Origin: Myxococcales bacterium
Lineage (GTDB): Bacteria; Myxococcota_A; Polyangia; Palsa-1104
Length of the DNA stretch: 64,000 nucleotides
Assembly (NCBI GenBank): GCA_028287105.1
Contig: JAQBQH010000380.1
Location: 1 to 64,000 of the forward strand
Direction of reading: 5' to 3'
The position numbers and the translations under genes are program-made. Below are positions 47,541 through 55,451 of this stretch, one piece after another (within the stretch, counting starts at the first letter, position 1; each line of letters opens with the position of its first letter). Under the pieces are notes generated by a model that worked only from the letters and a program-made list of their open reading frames with translations, searched no databases and was not told the origin of the DNA.

Positions 47541-48173
47541 TCAGACGCGGGTGGTAGCAGGCACGGTCTTCGTCGGATCGACGGTCACGTTGCCAGACGC
47601 GTCGACGCACAGCGCGTAGTGCTTGAGCGAGCTGAACGCGGGCGACGTCGGCTTCTCGCCGTTGAAGTCGAACGTCGCGCCGTGGCACGGGCAGTAGAAC
47701 TGGCTGCCTTTGACCTGGTTGGTGCAGCCGGAGTGGGTGCACAACGCGGTCAGCGCGTACAGGCCGCCGGCGTCGCGCACGACGAACAGCTCCTTGGTGC
47801 CGCTCTTGAAATACTTCGGTGTGCCGCCGACCGTGTAGGTCGACGCGGCGCCGGCGCTGACGGTGCCCGGCGTGCAGCTCGGTGCGGTCGCCATGTCCCC
47901 GGGCGGCTGGCCCGCCAGATCCTGCGGCGGCTGGCCCGCCAGATCGTGCGGCGGCTGGCCCGCGAGATCTTGCGACGGCTGCGTGCTCATGTCGTGATTC
48001 GTCGAACCGTTACCCCCGGTTCCGCCGCCGCCCATGCCGTTGTTGTCGAGCGCGCCCTCGCCCAATCGCGCCGCGCCGGGATCGCATCCGGGCAGGCCTG
48101 CCAGGAGCAAGCCCGCGCCGGCGGCGGCGCAGAAGTGGCGACGGGAGGGGCACGTCTTTCCGCAATCTTCCAT
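47541..48173 (-). CDS. Rieske [2Fe-2S] protein, Tat-type lipoprotein
   Basis: 210 residues from ATG 48173. N-terminus SRRHFCAAAGAGLLLAGLPGC combines a twin-arginine with a lipobox, so the cluster is likely folded before export and then lipid-anchored. A spacer with QDLAGQPP repeats follows. The Rieske domain has both ligand pairs: CTHSGC (Cys, His) and CPCHGATFD (Cys, His), spaced as in the family, plus the disulfide cysteines of high-potential types. First gene of the six-gene operon ending at 43511; likely electron carrier for it. Confidence 0.9.
   Translation of the reverse strand: MEDCGKTCPSRRHFCAAAGAGLLLAGLPGCDPGAARLGEGALDNNGMGGGGTGGNGSTNHDMSTQPSQDLAGQPPHDLAGQPPQDLAGQPPGDMATAPSCTPGTVSAGAASTYTVGGTPKYFKSGTKELFVVRDAGGLYALTALCTHSGCTNQVKGSQFYCPCHGATFDFNGEKPTSPAFSSLKHYALCVDASGNVTVDPTKTVPATTRV
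47902..47973 (-). repeat. 24-base tandem repeat in the Rieske gene spacer
   Basis: Three nearly identical 24-base units (47902-47925, 47926-47949, 47950-47973) encode QDLAGQPP-type octapeptides, then degenerate. Units differ at only a few positions, so the repeat number is likely to vary among strains. The encoded spacer would set the distance between the lipid anchor and the Fe-S domain. Confidence 0.85.
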
Positions 48174-48377
48174 ACCCGTATGTGATGCAACGCAAGTTCC
48201 AGTGCCACGCACGCGTGCGCGAGTGCGCACAGACGATTGCAGTCCTCTCCATTCCCGTCGAAGTTCGCGTACTCACGCGTGCGCTGCCGAGGCTGCGGTC
48301 AGTCGTGCGCATGCGGGTGACCAATTCCCCATGTCCCGCTTTGCGACGGTGCGGTGGCAGAATGCGACGCGGCGCCG
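48174..48377. other. Intergenic region upstream of the Rieske operon, with palindromes
   Basis: About 204 bases without a gene. It holds a 12-base perfect palindrome CGCACGCGTGCG (48208-48219) overlapped by a 6-bp stem/4-base loop GTGCGC-gagt-GCGCAC (48215-48230). No T-run follows, so these look more like an operator than a terminator. No consensus promoter was found. Confidence 0.4.
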
Positions 48378-48959
48378 CTAGCGGTAGAACTGCGTCTGCT
48401 TGCGAATCGCGTCGAACAGCGCGGGCACATCCTTGGCCGCGCGGCCGCGCGCCATCCACATCGGCAACGAGCCGCCGAGCTCCATGCGAAAGCGATAGAT
48501 CGCATGCGTGCGCTTGCCACCGTCGAGCGACTGCAGGATCCAGCTTCCCTCGTGTAGCTGCACCCGCGTGACGCCCTTGTCGGGCGGCCCCGGACAGCGG
48601 TCGTTGGTCGTCTTGAAATGGATCTGCCGCCCGTCGCCATCCTTCTTCCAAATGACGTGCATGGCGAAGTCGCGGTCGTCGAGCATCGGCAAGTGGAGCC
48701 GCTGGTAGACGTCGATCGAATCGGCGCTCTGGCCCAGCACCTTGCTCACCGACAGCCCGTGCACCCACTTGGGATGCGACGCGTAGTCGGTCAGCACCTT
48801 CATCACCACCTCGGGTGTCGCCGCGACGTCCCCTTCGGCGGCGAGATCGATGGCGTGACCATTGCGCCGGTAGACCACGACGTCCGACTTCTGGCCGATC
48901 TGTTCGTAGCCCTCGTTCGAGAGCGACACCGTCAAGAGTAGTAGCAGCACGGCTTGCAT
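48378..48959 (-). CDS. START/SRPBCC-domain exported protein
   Basis: 193 residues. A short signal peptide (QAVLLLLLTVSLS). The rest is a START-like helix-grip fold: DVAATPEVVMKVLTDYASHPKWVHGLSVSKVL, YQRLHLPMLDDRDFAMHVIWKK, and a C-terminal helix DVPALFDAIRKQTQF. Probably binds a lipid or other hydrophobic ligand in the periplasm. GH38 lies immediately upstream on the same strand; the gene's -10-like TAGAAC includes the GH38 stop codon. Confidence 0.85.
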   Translation of the reverse strand: MQAVLLLLLTVSLSNEGYEQIGQKSDVVVYRRNGHAIDLAAEGDVAATPEVVMKVLTDYASHPKWVHGLSVSKVLGQSADSIDVYQRLHLPMLDDRDFAMHVIWKKDGDGRQIHFKTTNDRCPGPPDKGVTRVQLHEGSWILQSLDGGKRTHAIYRFRMELGGSLPMWMARGRAAKDVPALFDAIRKQTQFYR

Positions 48960-48965
48960 GCAGAG

Positions 48966-48971
48966 GTTCTA
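48966..48971 (-). promoter_or_regulatory. -10-like TAGAAC of the START-domain gene, leaderless
   Basis: Minus-strand TAGAAC (48971-48966) ends exactly 6 bases before ATG 48959; the TAG is the stop codon of the upstream GH38 gene. Confidence 0.35.
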
Positions 48972-51761
48972 GGTCCGGAAGAGGACGGTGGCGATCTGCC
49001 AGGGGCCGAGCTGCAGCTTGCAGACCCCGTCCTTCCAGTCGATGCGCCGGTCGATTTCGCGCTCCATCGGGTCCACGGCCAGCGCCTCGCGCGCCGGGAA
49101 CCCGAGCCGTAGCGTCGCCTCGCACGCCGTCGCCGACGCGTTGACCACACGCACGACCGTGCCGCGCCCGGTCTCGGCGGCGTGCACCGAGGTCAGCGTC
49201 ACCTCGCCCGGGCCGACCTCGACGAGCGCCCGCGCCGCGGCGACGTTGTTCTTGCCCGACGGGTTCACCGGGATCGGCGGCGCCGCGAATCGACGCGCCT
49301 CCGACATCACGCCGCCCGCGTGCCAGTCGCCCGCGTGCACCACCACCGCATACTCGAAACGGTGCGCGCCGAGCTCCTGCGCCTGCGGCGTCGGCAAGAT
49401 CGGGCCCGCCGCCGAGTCGATCACGTTGAGGTCGCCGCGCGAGAGCCAGCCCACGCCGCGGAACAGCGTCAGCGCCAACCCCGTGCCGCCGTCGGCGTCA
49501 CGCACGACCTCGTGCTCCGGCAGCCCGCGCGCCAGCATGGCCACGCCGCGTGCACCGTCGGAGATGTCGACGAAGCGATGATGCTGCCCCGTCGGTGCCG
49601 GACGCTCGAGACCGGCCCCGAGCGCGGCCACGTCGAGCGGACGCGCCACCACGCCGAGCCCCTGATCGATATCGAGCCGCTCGGCACGGAACGGCGCATG
49701 CACGAAGGCGCGCACGCGATGGTCGGTCACCTGGTTGTCGAACATCGTGGTCAGCTCGACGGCGCGCGCGTCGGCGCTCAGCGTGACCTCCGTCGTGATG
49801 GCCATCGCCTTGGACGACGCGTGGCGCGTCTTGCGATCGTCCGACAGACCGATCGGCACATCGATCTCCTGCTCGATCACGATGCGACCGCGCAAGGGGC
49901 CCGCCTCGGTCACGCGCGCGCGCACCAGCCGCGGCCGCAACACCGGCGCCACCGGATCATAGTGGTAGAGGTCGCCGCGATCGCCGTCTTCGACGAGATC
50001 GTTGGCGCGCACCTTGAGGTCGCTCTCGGCGTCGTGGATCTCGACGCAGCCGTCGGCCAGCACCGTCACCGTGATGGGCCCGCACTTGACCGCCGCGTCG
50101 GGGCCGTCGACCTTCGACACCGACGGTAGATTCGTCGCCGGCTTGCCGCTGACGAAGGCGATCGGCACCAGCGACAGCTCGGGCGCCGGTCCGCCTTGCA
50201 CCAGCGCCGGCCGCGACAGCGCGCCCGCGTGCATCAAGATCTTGAAGCGCTCCGCCTTCTTCAGGAGCGGCTCGAGGCGCTGCTGATCCTTGACCAGCGA
50301 CTCCGCCGTCACCGGCGAATCGCCGAGCCCGACATCGAGCCGCACGGTGCCCGGCGACAGCTCGGTCGCCGTGATCCCCTGCAGATACTTCCCGAACAGC
50401 GGCGTATTGGGATCGACGCCGCCGAGATATTGCGAGATCTCCGACGCCGGGAACTCGCCCTCGAACACCGGGCCCGCCCCCGCGCCGCCGAGGATCTGGA
50501 TCGGCCGCAGCACCCCATCCGGGCCGCGCGAAGCCAGATCGCCGTCGAGCAGCGCCACCGGCACCATCGTCTCGACCATGAGTGACGGCCGCGCCGCGCC
50601 GGCGTTGAACGCCACCACCTGCCCGCGCGCTCCCGCCGGCGTCTCGACCCGCAGCTGCGCCAGCGCCTGATCGCGCGCCGCCACCGCCAGCTGCTCGGCC
50701 CAGCGATAGCGCGCCTTGACGTCCTCGTGCGCCGCGTCGATGCCGCAGCCAGCCGCCGAGTCGTGCGCCTGATTATGGAAGAGCTGCTTCCACGCCCTTC
50801 GCACCAGCTCGCCGGCCGCCGAGCCACTGGCGCCCGCCAGCCGCGCCATCGTCATGAGCGGCTCGGCGTAGCGCAAGAGCAGCGTGGTCGCCTTGAACGC
50901 CGCCTGCTTCTCGCGAATGCGCGCCGACGCCACGCCGGCCAGCACCGGCGAGAACGCGGGCGAGCGCATCTCGCCGCGCACCACGTGCGTGGGCGTGCCC
51001 ATGCGCGGCAGATGATCGTGATAGCCGCCGATGCGCACGTCGACGCCCGGCAGCCGCGCCTGCAGCGCGGCCGCGCACTCGGGCAGCCAGGTCGCCAGCT
51101 TGACGTGATCGTCACCGACCGGGAAGAGGATCGGCATCTCGCCGATCCAGTTGCCGAGCCGCTCCAGCGTGCGCTGCACCGAATCGGCGAAGCCGTTGGG
51201 ATCGGACGGCAGCCGCCGCCCCGAGCCGTAGCCGTCCTGCAGCCACAACGCCGTCACTTCACTGCCGTCGGGACCGATCCAGCGAAACGCGTGCGGCGGC
51301 CGATCGGGACCGACGCCTCGCCACATGACGGCGCCGTCGATACCGAAGAGCCGGAAGATCTGCGGCAGCTGCGCCGCGTGCCCGAACTGATCGGGCATGT
51401 AGCCCACGCGCATTGCGCCGCCGAGCAGCTCCGCGCGACGCAGCCCGAACGCCAGGTTGCGAATCAGCGCCTCGCCCTCGGCCAGGAGCGTATCGGCCTG
51501 CGTGTACCACGGCCCCACGTGCAGCCGCCCCGCCTGCACCAGCGCGCGAATGCGCGGCTCGGCCATCGGCCTCAGCTCGAGATAATCGTCGACGAGCGAC
51601 ACCTGGCCGTCGAGCGTGAAGCTGAGCCGTTCGTCACGTTCCAGCTCGTCGAGCGCCTCGTCCAGCATCTCGACGAGGTGCGCGCGAAAGACCTCGAACG
51701 GCTCGTACCACTCGCGGTCCCAGTGGGTGTGAGCAACCAAGGTGATACGGGAGGGCGCCAT
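48969..51761 (-). CDS. Alpha-mannosidase, glycoside hydrolase family 38
   Basis: 930 residues. Zinc-binding and catalytic motifs: HTHWDREWYEPFE (His11, Asp15), MPDQFGHAAQLPQI with nucleophile Asp124, and HNQAHDSAAGC with a further zinc His. C-terminal beta domains follow (Glyco_hydro_38C; RAVELTTMFDNQVTDHRVRA). No signal peptide, so cytoplasmic, like bacterial MngB-type enzymes that act on imported or phosphorylated mannosides. Start ATG 51761 is 77 bases from the divergent glycosyltransferase gene. Confidence 0.94.
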   Translation of the reverse strand: MAPSRITLVAHTHWDREWYEPFEVFRAHLVEMLDEALDELERDERLSFTLDGQVSLVDDYLELRPMAEPRIRALVQAGRLHVGPWYTQADTLLAEGEALIRNLAFGLRRAELLGGAMRVGYMPDQFGHAAQLPQIFRLFGIDGAVMWRGVGPDRPPHAFRWIGPDGSEVTALWLQDGYGSGRRLPSDPNGFADSVQRTLERLGNWIGEMPILFPVGDDHVKLATWLPECAAALQARLPGVDVRIGGYHDHLPRMGTPTHVVRGEMRSPAFSPVLAGVASARIREKQAAFKATTLLLRYAEPLMTMARLAGASGSAAGELVRRAWKQLFHNQAHDSAAGCGIDAAHEDVKARYRWAEQLAVAARDQALAQLRVETPAGARGQVVAFNAGAARPSLMVETMVPVALLDGDLASRGPDGVLRPIQILGGAGAGPVFEGEFPASEISQYLGGVDPNTPLFGKYLQGITATELSPGTVRLDVGLGDSPVTAESLVKDQQRLEPLLKKAERFKILMHAGALSRPALVQGGPAPELSLVPIAFVSGKPATNLPSVSKVDGPDAAVKCGPITVTVLADGCVEIHDAESDLKVRANDLVEDGDRGDLYHYDPVAPVLRPRLVRARVTEAGPLRGRIVIEQEIDVPIGLSDDRKTRHASSKAMAITTEVTLSADARAVELTTMFDNQVTDHRVRAFVHAPFRAERLDIDQGLGVVARPLDVAALGAGLERPAPTGQHHRFVDISDGARGVAMLARGLPEHEVVRDADGGTGLALTLFRGVGWLSRGDLNVIDSAAGPILPTPQAQELGAHRFEYAVVVHAGDWHAGGVMSEARRFAAPPIPVNPSGKNNVAAARALVEVGPGEVTLTSVHAAETGRGTVVRVVNASATACEATLRLGFPAREALAVDPMEREIDRRIDWKDGVCKLQLGPWQIATVLFRT

Positions 51762-51838
51762 GGTTCCTAATAATGCACCATCGTTCCCGTAGGGCCAGCC
51801 CCCACCGCACGGCCCAGGGGATGCAAGGTAGCTCCCCC

Positions 51839-53014
51839 ATGACGTTTACCTTTCTCATTATTGCGGTCAGTGGTCTGGTGATCCTGGAGATCGCGCTCAA
51901 TCATCGCCAACAGTCGCGCGGCATTGCCGAAGCGCGCCGCCGACGGCAACGACTGTCGCAGTTTCCGTCCATCTCGGTGATCCGCCCGGTCCGCGGCGCG
52001 GACGTCGGCGCCGCCGAAAACTACGCGGCCGCCCTCGACACCGGCTACCCCGGCGAGGTCGAGACCATCTTCGTGTTCGACGACGAAACCGATCCGGGCT
52101 ATCCGATCGCCGCGGCCGCCGTCGAGAAGCACCGCGCGAGCGGCGGCCACGGCAGCGCCTCGCTCATCGTCGCCGGCCAGCCGCCGCGCGGCGTCACCGG
52201 CAAGCTGCACGCGATGATGGTCGGCGAGCGCGCGGCCACCCACGAGCTGATCGCGTTCGGCGACTCCGACACGCGCCCGGATCAGGAGGTGCTGCGCGCC
52301 ACCGTCGAGACGCTCCTCACCACGCCGAAGGCCGGCTGCTCGTTCGCGCCGGTCGTGTGCAATCAGCCGGCGCAGAAAGCCGGCGACGTCGGTTACGCCA
52401 CGCTCATCAACGCCTGGTACGGCCCGTCGGTCGCCACCGCGTCGTGCAAGACGGGCGACGTGCCGTTCATCATGGGACAGCTCATGGTGTTCACGCGCGA
52501 CTGCTTGCGTGACATCGGCGGCGTCAGCTGCGCACGCGGCCACCTCGTCGACGACATGGCCATCGGCCACTGCGTCGTCGAGAAGGGCTGGCGCAACGTG
52601 ATGGCGCCGCATCCTCTCTATATCGCCACCGGCGGCATGGACATCATCGGTTTCTTCGGGCTGTTCCGTCGCTGGCTCCTGTTCTCGCGCAACGGGCTGC
52701 CCTTCGACTTCGTGCGTCCGATGTGGCTGCGCGGCATCGAGTTCTGGGTCGCCACCGCGTCGTTCGTCTTCGCGCTCTACACGCATCATTGGCTCGCGGC
52801 GCTGGCGCCGGCGGCGGCGCTCGGCGTGTTTCAATGGAGCTGCCTCTCCATCGGCCGTCAGTTCGGTGGCGCGCGTGTGGCGCTGCAGCACTGGTGGGTG
52901 CCGTTCTTCCTGCCGGTGATCGCACCCATCGAGGTCGGCGTATCGATGGTCCACAAGAAGGTCGACTGGCGCGGCCGCGCCTATGAGCTCGACGCCAACG
53001 CGCGTCTGGCCTGA
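51839..53014 (+). CDS. Ceramide-glucosyltransferase-like glycosyltransferase (GT21 / HpnI-like)
   Basis: 391 residues from ATG 51839 (ATG 51821 is an alternative). An N-terminal membrane segment (FLIIAVSGLVILEIAL) is followed by a GT-A domain with FDDETD, the metal-binding FGDSDTRPD, LVDDMAIG, and a (Q/R)xxRW-like RRWLLF. Two to three C-terminal membrane segments follow (FWVATASFVFALY, HHWLAALAPAAALGVF). This pattern matches GT21 enzymes that glycosylate sphingolipids or hopanoids. Myxobacteria make sphingolipids, so a lipid acceptor is plausible. Divergent from GH38. Confidence 0.88.
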   Translation: MTFTFLIIAVSGLVILEIALNHRQQSRGIAEARRRRQRLSQFPSISVIRPVRGADVGAAENYAAALDTGYPGEVETIFVFDDETDPGYPIAAAAVEKHRASGGHGSASLIVAGQPPRGVTGKLHAMMVGERAATHELIAFGDSDTRPDQEVLRATVETLLTTPKAGCSFAPVVCNQPAQKAGDVGYATLINAWYGPSVATASCKTGDVPFIMGQLMVFTRDCLRDIGGVSCARGHLVDDMAIGHCVVEKGWRNVMAPHPLYIATGGMDIIGFFGLFRRWLLFSRNGLPFDFVRPMWLRGIEFWVATASFVFALYTHHWLAALAPAAALGVFQWSCLSIGRQFGGARVALQHWWVPFFLPVIAPIEVGVSMVHKKVDWRGRAYELDANARLA

Positions 53015-53030
53015 TTCGCCTCGTCCCCCC

Positions 53031-53036
53031 TATACT
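53031..53036 (+). promoter_or_regulatory. -10 TATACT of rpiA, leaderless
   Basis: TATACT (5 of 6 to consensus) ends exactly 6 bases before ATG 53043. Confidence 0.5.
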
Positions 53037-53042
53037 CCCCGC

Positions 53043-53687
53043 ATGGATGCGCGCGACCGGGCCGCCGAGGCGGCCGTGCAGCACGTCGCCGACGACATGA
53101 TCGTCGGCCTCGGCAGCGGCGACACGGCCTCGCGCGCGATTCGGCAGCTCGCCGGCCGGCGCATCACCTGCGTCGCCACGAGCGAAGCCTCGGCCCAGCT
53201 TGGCCGCCAGGTCGGGCTCGACGTGCGCGCCCCCGACGAGATCGACGTCATCGACCTCACCATCGACGGCGCCGACGAGATCGACCCGCAGCTGCGGCTC
53301 CTCAAGGGCGGCGGCGGCGCGCACACGCGCGAGAAGCTGGTGGCGCGGCGCTCGAAGGCGCTCATCATCGTCGCCGACCGCGCAAAGCAGGTCACGCGCC
53401 TCGGTGAGCGCATGCGCCTGCCCGTCGAGGTCCTGCCCTTCGCCCGTCGCTGGACCTTTGCAGCGCTCGAAGAGCTCGGCCTCGAGCCGAGGCTGCGCGC
53501 CGGCTTTACCACCGACAACGGCAACGTCATCGCCGACTGCGCGCTCGCTGCCGGCGTCGATCTCGACGCGTTGGCGGCGCTCGTCAAGGCGACCAGCGGC
53601 GTCGTGGAGCACGGCCTGTTCCTCGTCGAAGCGACGCTCGCCTATGTCGGCAGCGACGACGGCGTCGTTCGCTTGCAGCGTCCCTGA
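53043..53687 (+). CDS. rpiA: Ribose-5-phosphate isomerase A
   Basis: Interconverts ribose 5-phosphate and ribulose 5-phosphate. 214 residues (E. coli 219). Motifs: GLGSGDTASRAI (usually GLGTGSTA), DLTIDGADEIDPQLRLLKGGGGAHTREKLVA with the catalytic Asp, Lys and Glu, VADRAKQV, and TDNGNVIADC. ATG 53043 is chosen on family N-terminus and on the TATACT element just upstream. Cytoplasmic pentose phosphate enzyme. Confidence 0.95.
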   Translation: MDARDRAAEAAVQHVADDMIVGLGSGDTASRAIRQLAGRRITCVATSEASAQLGRQVGLDVRAPDEIDVIDLTIDGADEIDPQLRLLKGGGGAHTREKLVARRSKALIIVADRAKQVTRLGERMRLPVEVLPFARRWTFAALEELGLEPRLRAGFTTDNGNVIADCALAAGVDLDALAALVKATSGVVEHGLFLVEATLAYVGSDDGVVRLQRP

Positions 53688-53739
53688 GGGCGGCACCCGG
53701 CATCGATCTTGCGACGCTTCCGAGCGGGATGCTGCGCTG

Positions 53740-54339
53740 ATGCAACCGTCGACCGCGCCACTCGTCACAGCCGCGAGCCAACCGCTCGCTCGGCTCGTTC
53801 GTGACCTGTGCGCCGTCGGTGATCTGCGCCGGCACGCGAGCCGCGTCGGAGCGCTGATCCAACGGGTGACGCTTCGCATCGAGCCGCTCCTGCCGGCGCT
53901 CGCCTTTCGCCGCGACGGCTATGCGCGCACGCGCGTCTGGCGCGACGACGGCTTCGAGCTGCTCCTCTTGACCTGGGCGGCGGGCGCCGCGGCGCCGGTG
54001 CACGATCACGACGGTCAGGACTGCTGGTTCGTGCCGCTGACCGGCGCCTTCGACCTCGACGACTACGCCCTCCTCGACGACGAGCCGGCCGTCGCGACGC
54101 AGGCAGGCCGCGCGCGACTGACCTTCCTGCGCTCGCGCCGTCACGGCCCCGGCGACGTCGATCGGCGTGACGCCTACGACTCGGTCCACGCCGTTCGCGC
54201 CGCCACGCCGCAGGCGATCTCGCTGCACGTCTACGCGCGGCCCATCGAGCGCTGTCGCGTCTTCGATCTCGAGCGCGGCAGCTGGCAGCGACGGCGCATC
54301 CGTTGTGACGCAGAAGCGCTCTTCATCGCGGGAGGTTGA
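53740..54339 (+). CDS. Cysteine dioxygenase
   Basis: Non-haem iron enzyme oxidising L-cysteine to cysteinesulfinate. 199 residues, cupin fold. Iron ligands His88, His90 (PVHDHDGQDC) and His150 (DSVHAV). Arg63 in YARTRV aligns with the carboxylate-binding Arg of true cysteine dioxygenases, against Gln in mercaptopropionate dioxygenases. Cys95 and Tyr165 fall where the mammalian enzyme has its Cys-Tyr crosslink. The sulfite-oxidase-type gene starts at 54342 using the GGAGG that contains this gene's end, so the two are coupled. Confidence 0.9.
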   Translation: MQPSTAPLVTAASQPLARLVRDLCAVGDLRRHASRVGALIQRVTLRIEPLLPALAFRRDGYARTRVWRDDGFELLLLTWAAGAAAPVHDHDGQDCWFVPLTGAFDLDDYALLDDEPAVATQAGRARLTFLRSRRHGPGDVDRRDAYDSVHAVRAATPQAISLHVYARPIERCRVFDLERGSWQRRRIRCDAEALFIAGG

Positions 54340-54341
54340 CC

Positions 54342-55412
54342 TTGTCCGAGACGCGCGAGCCCGAGCTGACCCACGATGTTCATCCTGACGACAAACTGGT
54401 CGTCGTCAAAGAGTCGCCGTTCAACGCCGAGAGCGCGGCGCCCGCGCTGGTGGCGCCGCTCACGCCGCGGGAGGCCCACTACATCCGCTGCAACTTCGAC
54501 GTGCCGCGCATCGATCCCGAGACCCATCGCATCCGCGTCGAGGGAGCCGTCGCCGGCACGCTCTCCTTCAGCGCCGCCGATCTCGCGGAGCTGCCGCAGC
54601 GCAGCGTGACCGTCACGCTCGAATGCGCGGGCAACGGCCGCACCGACATGGCGCCCCTGCCGGCGGGCGAGCCGTGGAGTCGCGGCGCCGTCTCGACCGC
54701 CTCGTGGACCGGAGTGCCGCTGGGCGTGCTGCTCGATCGCGCCGGCCTGCGCGATGACGTCGTCGAGATCCTGGCGACCGGCGCCGACCGCGGCATCCCG
54801 TCGGGGGCCGACGACGAGCTGCCGTTCGCGCGCGCGCTGCCGCTCGACAAGGCGCGCGATCCCAACGTCCTCGTCGCGCTGGAAATGAACGGCCTGCCGA
54901 TTCCCGTCGAGCATGGCGCGCCGGCGCGGCTCATCGTGCCCGGCTGGTACGGCATGGCGAGCGTCAAGTGGGTCTCGCGCATCGCCGCGCTCACCGAGCC
55001 GTTCAATGGCTGGTTTCAGAGCAAGCGCTACGTCTATGAGCGCGGCAGCGACCGCCGCCCGGTCGACGTCATGCGCGTCAAGTCGCTCCTCGTCGCTCCC
55101 GAAACCGGCGGGACGGTACCGCGCGGCCGCGTCACCCTCTCCGGCTGGGCCTGGTCGGGCGCGGCGCCCATCATCGGCGTCGAGCTCTCCGTCGACGGCG
55201 GAGAATGGATGCCGGCCACGCTCGACGCGACGCTGGCGCCGCACGCCTGGCGCCGCTTCGACCTCGAGGTCGAGCTCGATGAGCCCGGGCGCCACTCGGT
55301 GCGCACGCGCGGGCGCGACGCGGCCGGCCGCACGCAGCCAGACGTCGCACCGTGGAACCATCACGGCTACGGCAACAACGGGATCGTCCCGACGCTGTTC
55401 TACGTGCTCTGA
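54342..55412 (+). CDS. Sulfite oxidase-family molybdopterin oxidoreductase (SoxC/SorA-like)
   Basis: 356 residues from TTG 54342, 6 bases after GGAGG 54331-54335 (TTG 54336 would have no spacer). Mo-binding domain: EAHYIRCNFDVPRID, the Mo-ligand Cys95 in TLECAGNGR, VSTASWTGVPLGVLL, and PARLIVPGWYGMASVKWVSRI. The C-terminal dimerisation domain is of Ig type (GRVTLSGWAWSGAAPIIGVELSVDGG). No haem domain and no signal peptide are seen. With cysteine dioxygenase just upstream it probably takes the sulfite formed from cysteinesulfinate to sulfate. Confidence 0.93.
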   Translation: MSETREPELTHDVHPDDKLVVVKESPFNAESAAPALVAPLTPREAHYIRCNFDVPRIDPETHRIRVEGAVAGTLSFSAADLAELPQRSVTVTLECAGNGRTDMAPLPAGEPWSRGAVSTASWTGVPLGVLLDRAGLRDDVVEILATGADRGIPSGADDELPFARALPLDKARDPNVLVALEMNGLPIPVEHGAPARLIVPGWYGMASVKWVSRIAALTEPFNGWFQSKRYVYERGSDRRPVDVMRVKSLLVAPETGGTVPRGRVTLSGWAWSGAAPIIGVELSVDGGEWMPATLDATLAPHAWRRFDLEVELDEPGRHSVRTRGRDAAGRTQPDVAPWNHHGYGNNGIVPTLFYVL

Positions 55413-55414
55413 TC

Positions 55415-55451
55415 GACGCGCTACGTCGTCGACGCGACGCGCTACGTCGTC
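55415..55451. repeat. 16-base direct repeat at a convergent gene junction
   Basis: GACGCGCTACGTCGTC at 55415-55430 and again at 55436-55451, a 21-base period with spacer GACGC. The second copy covers the stop codon of the HAAS-domain gene. Not a hairpin terminator. Confidence 0.75.
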
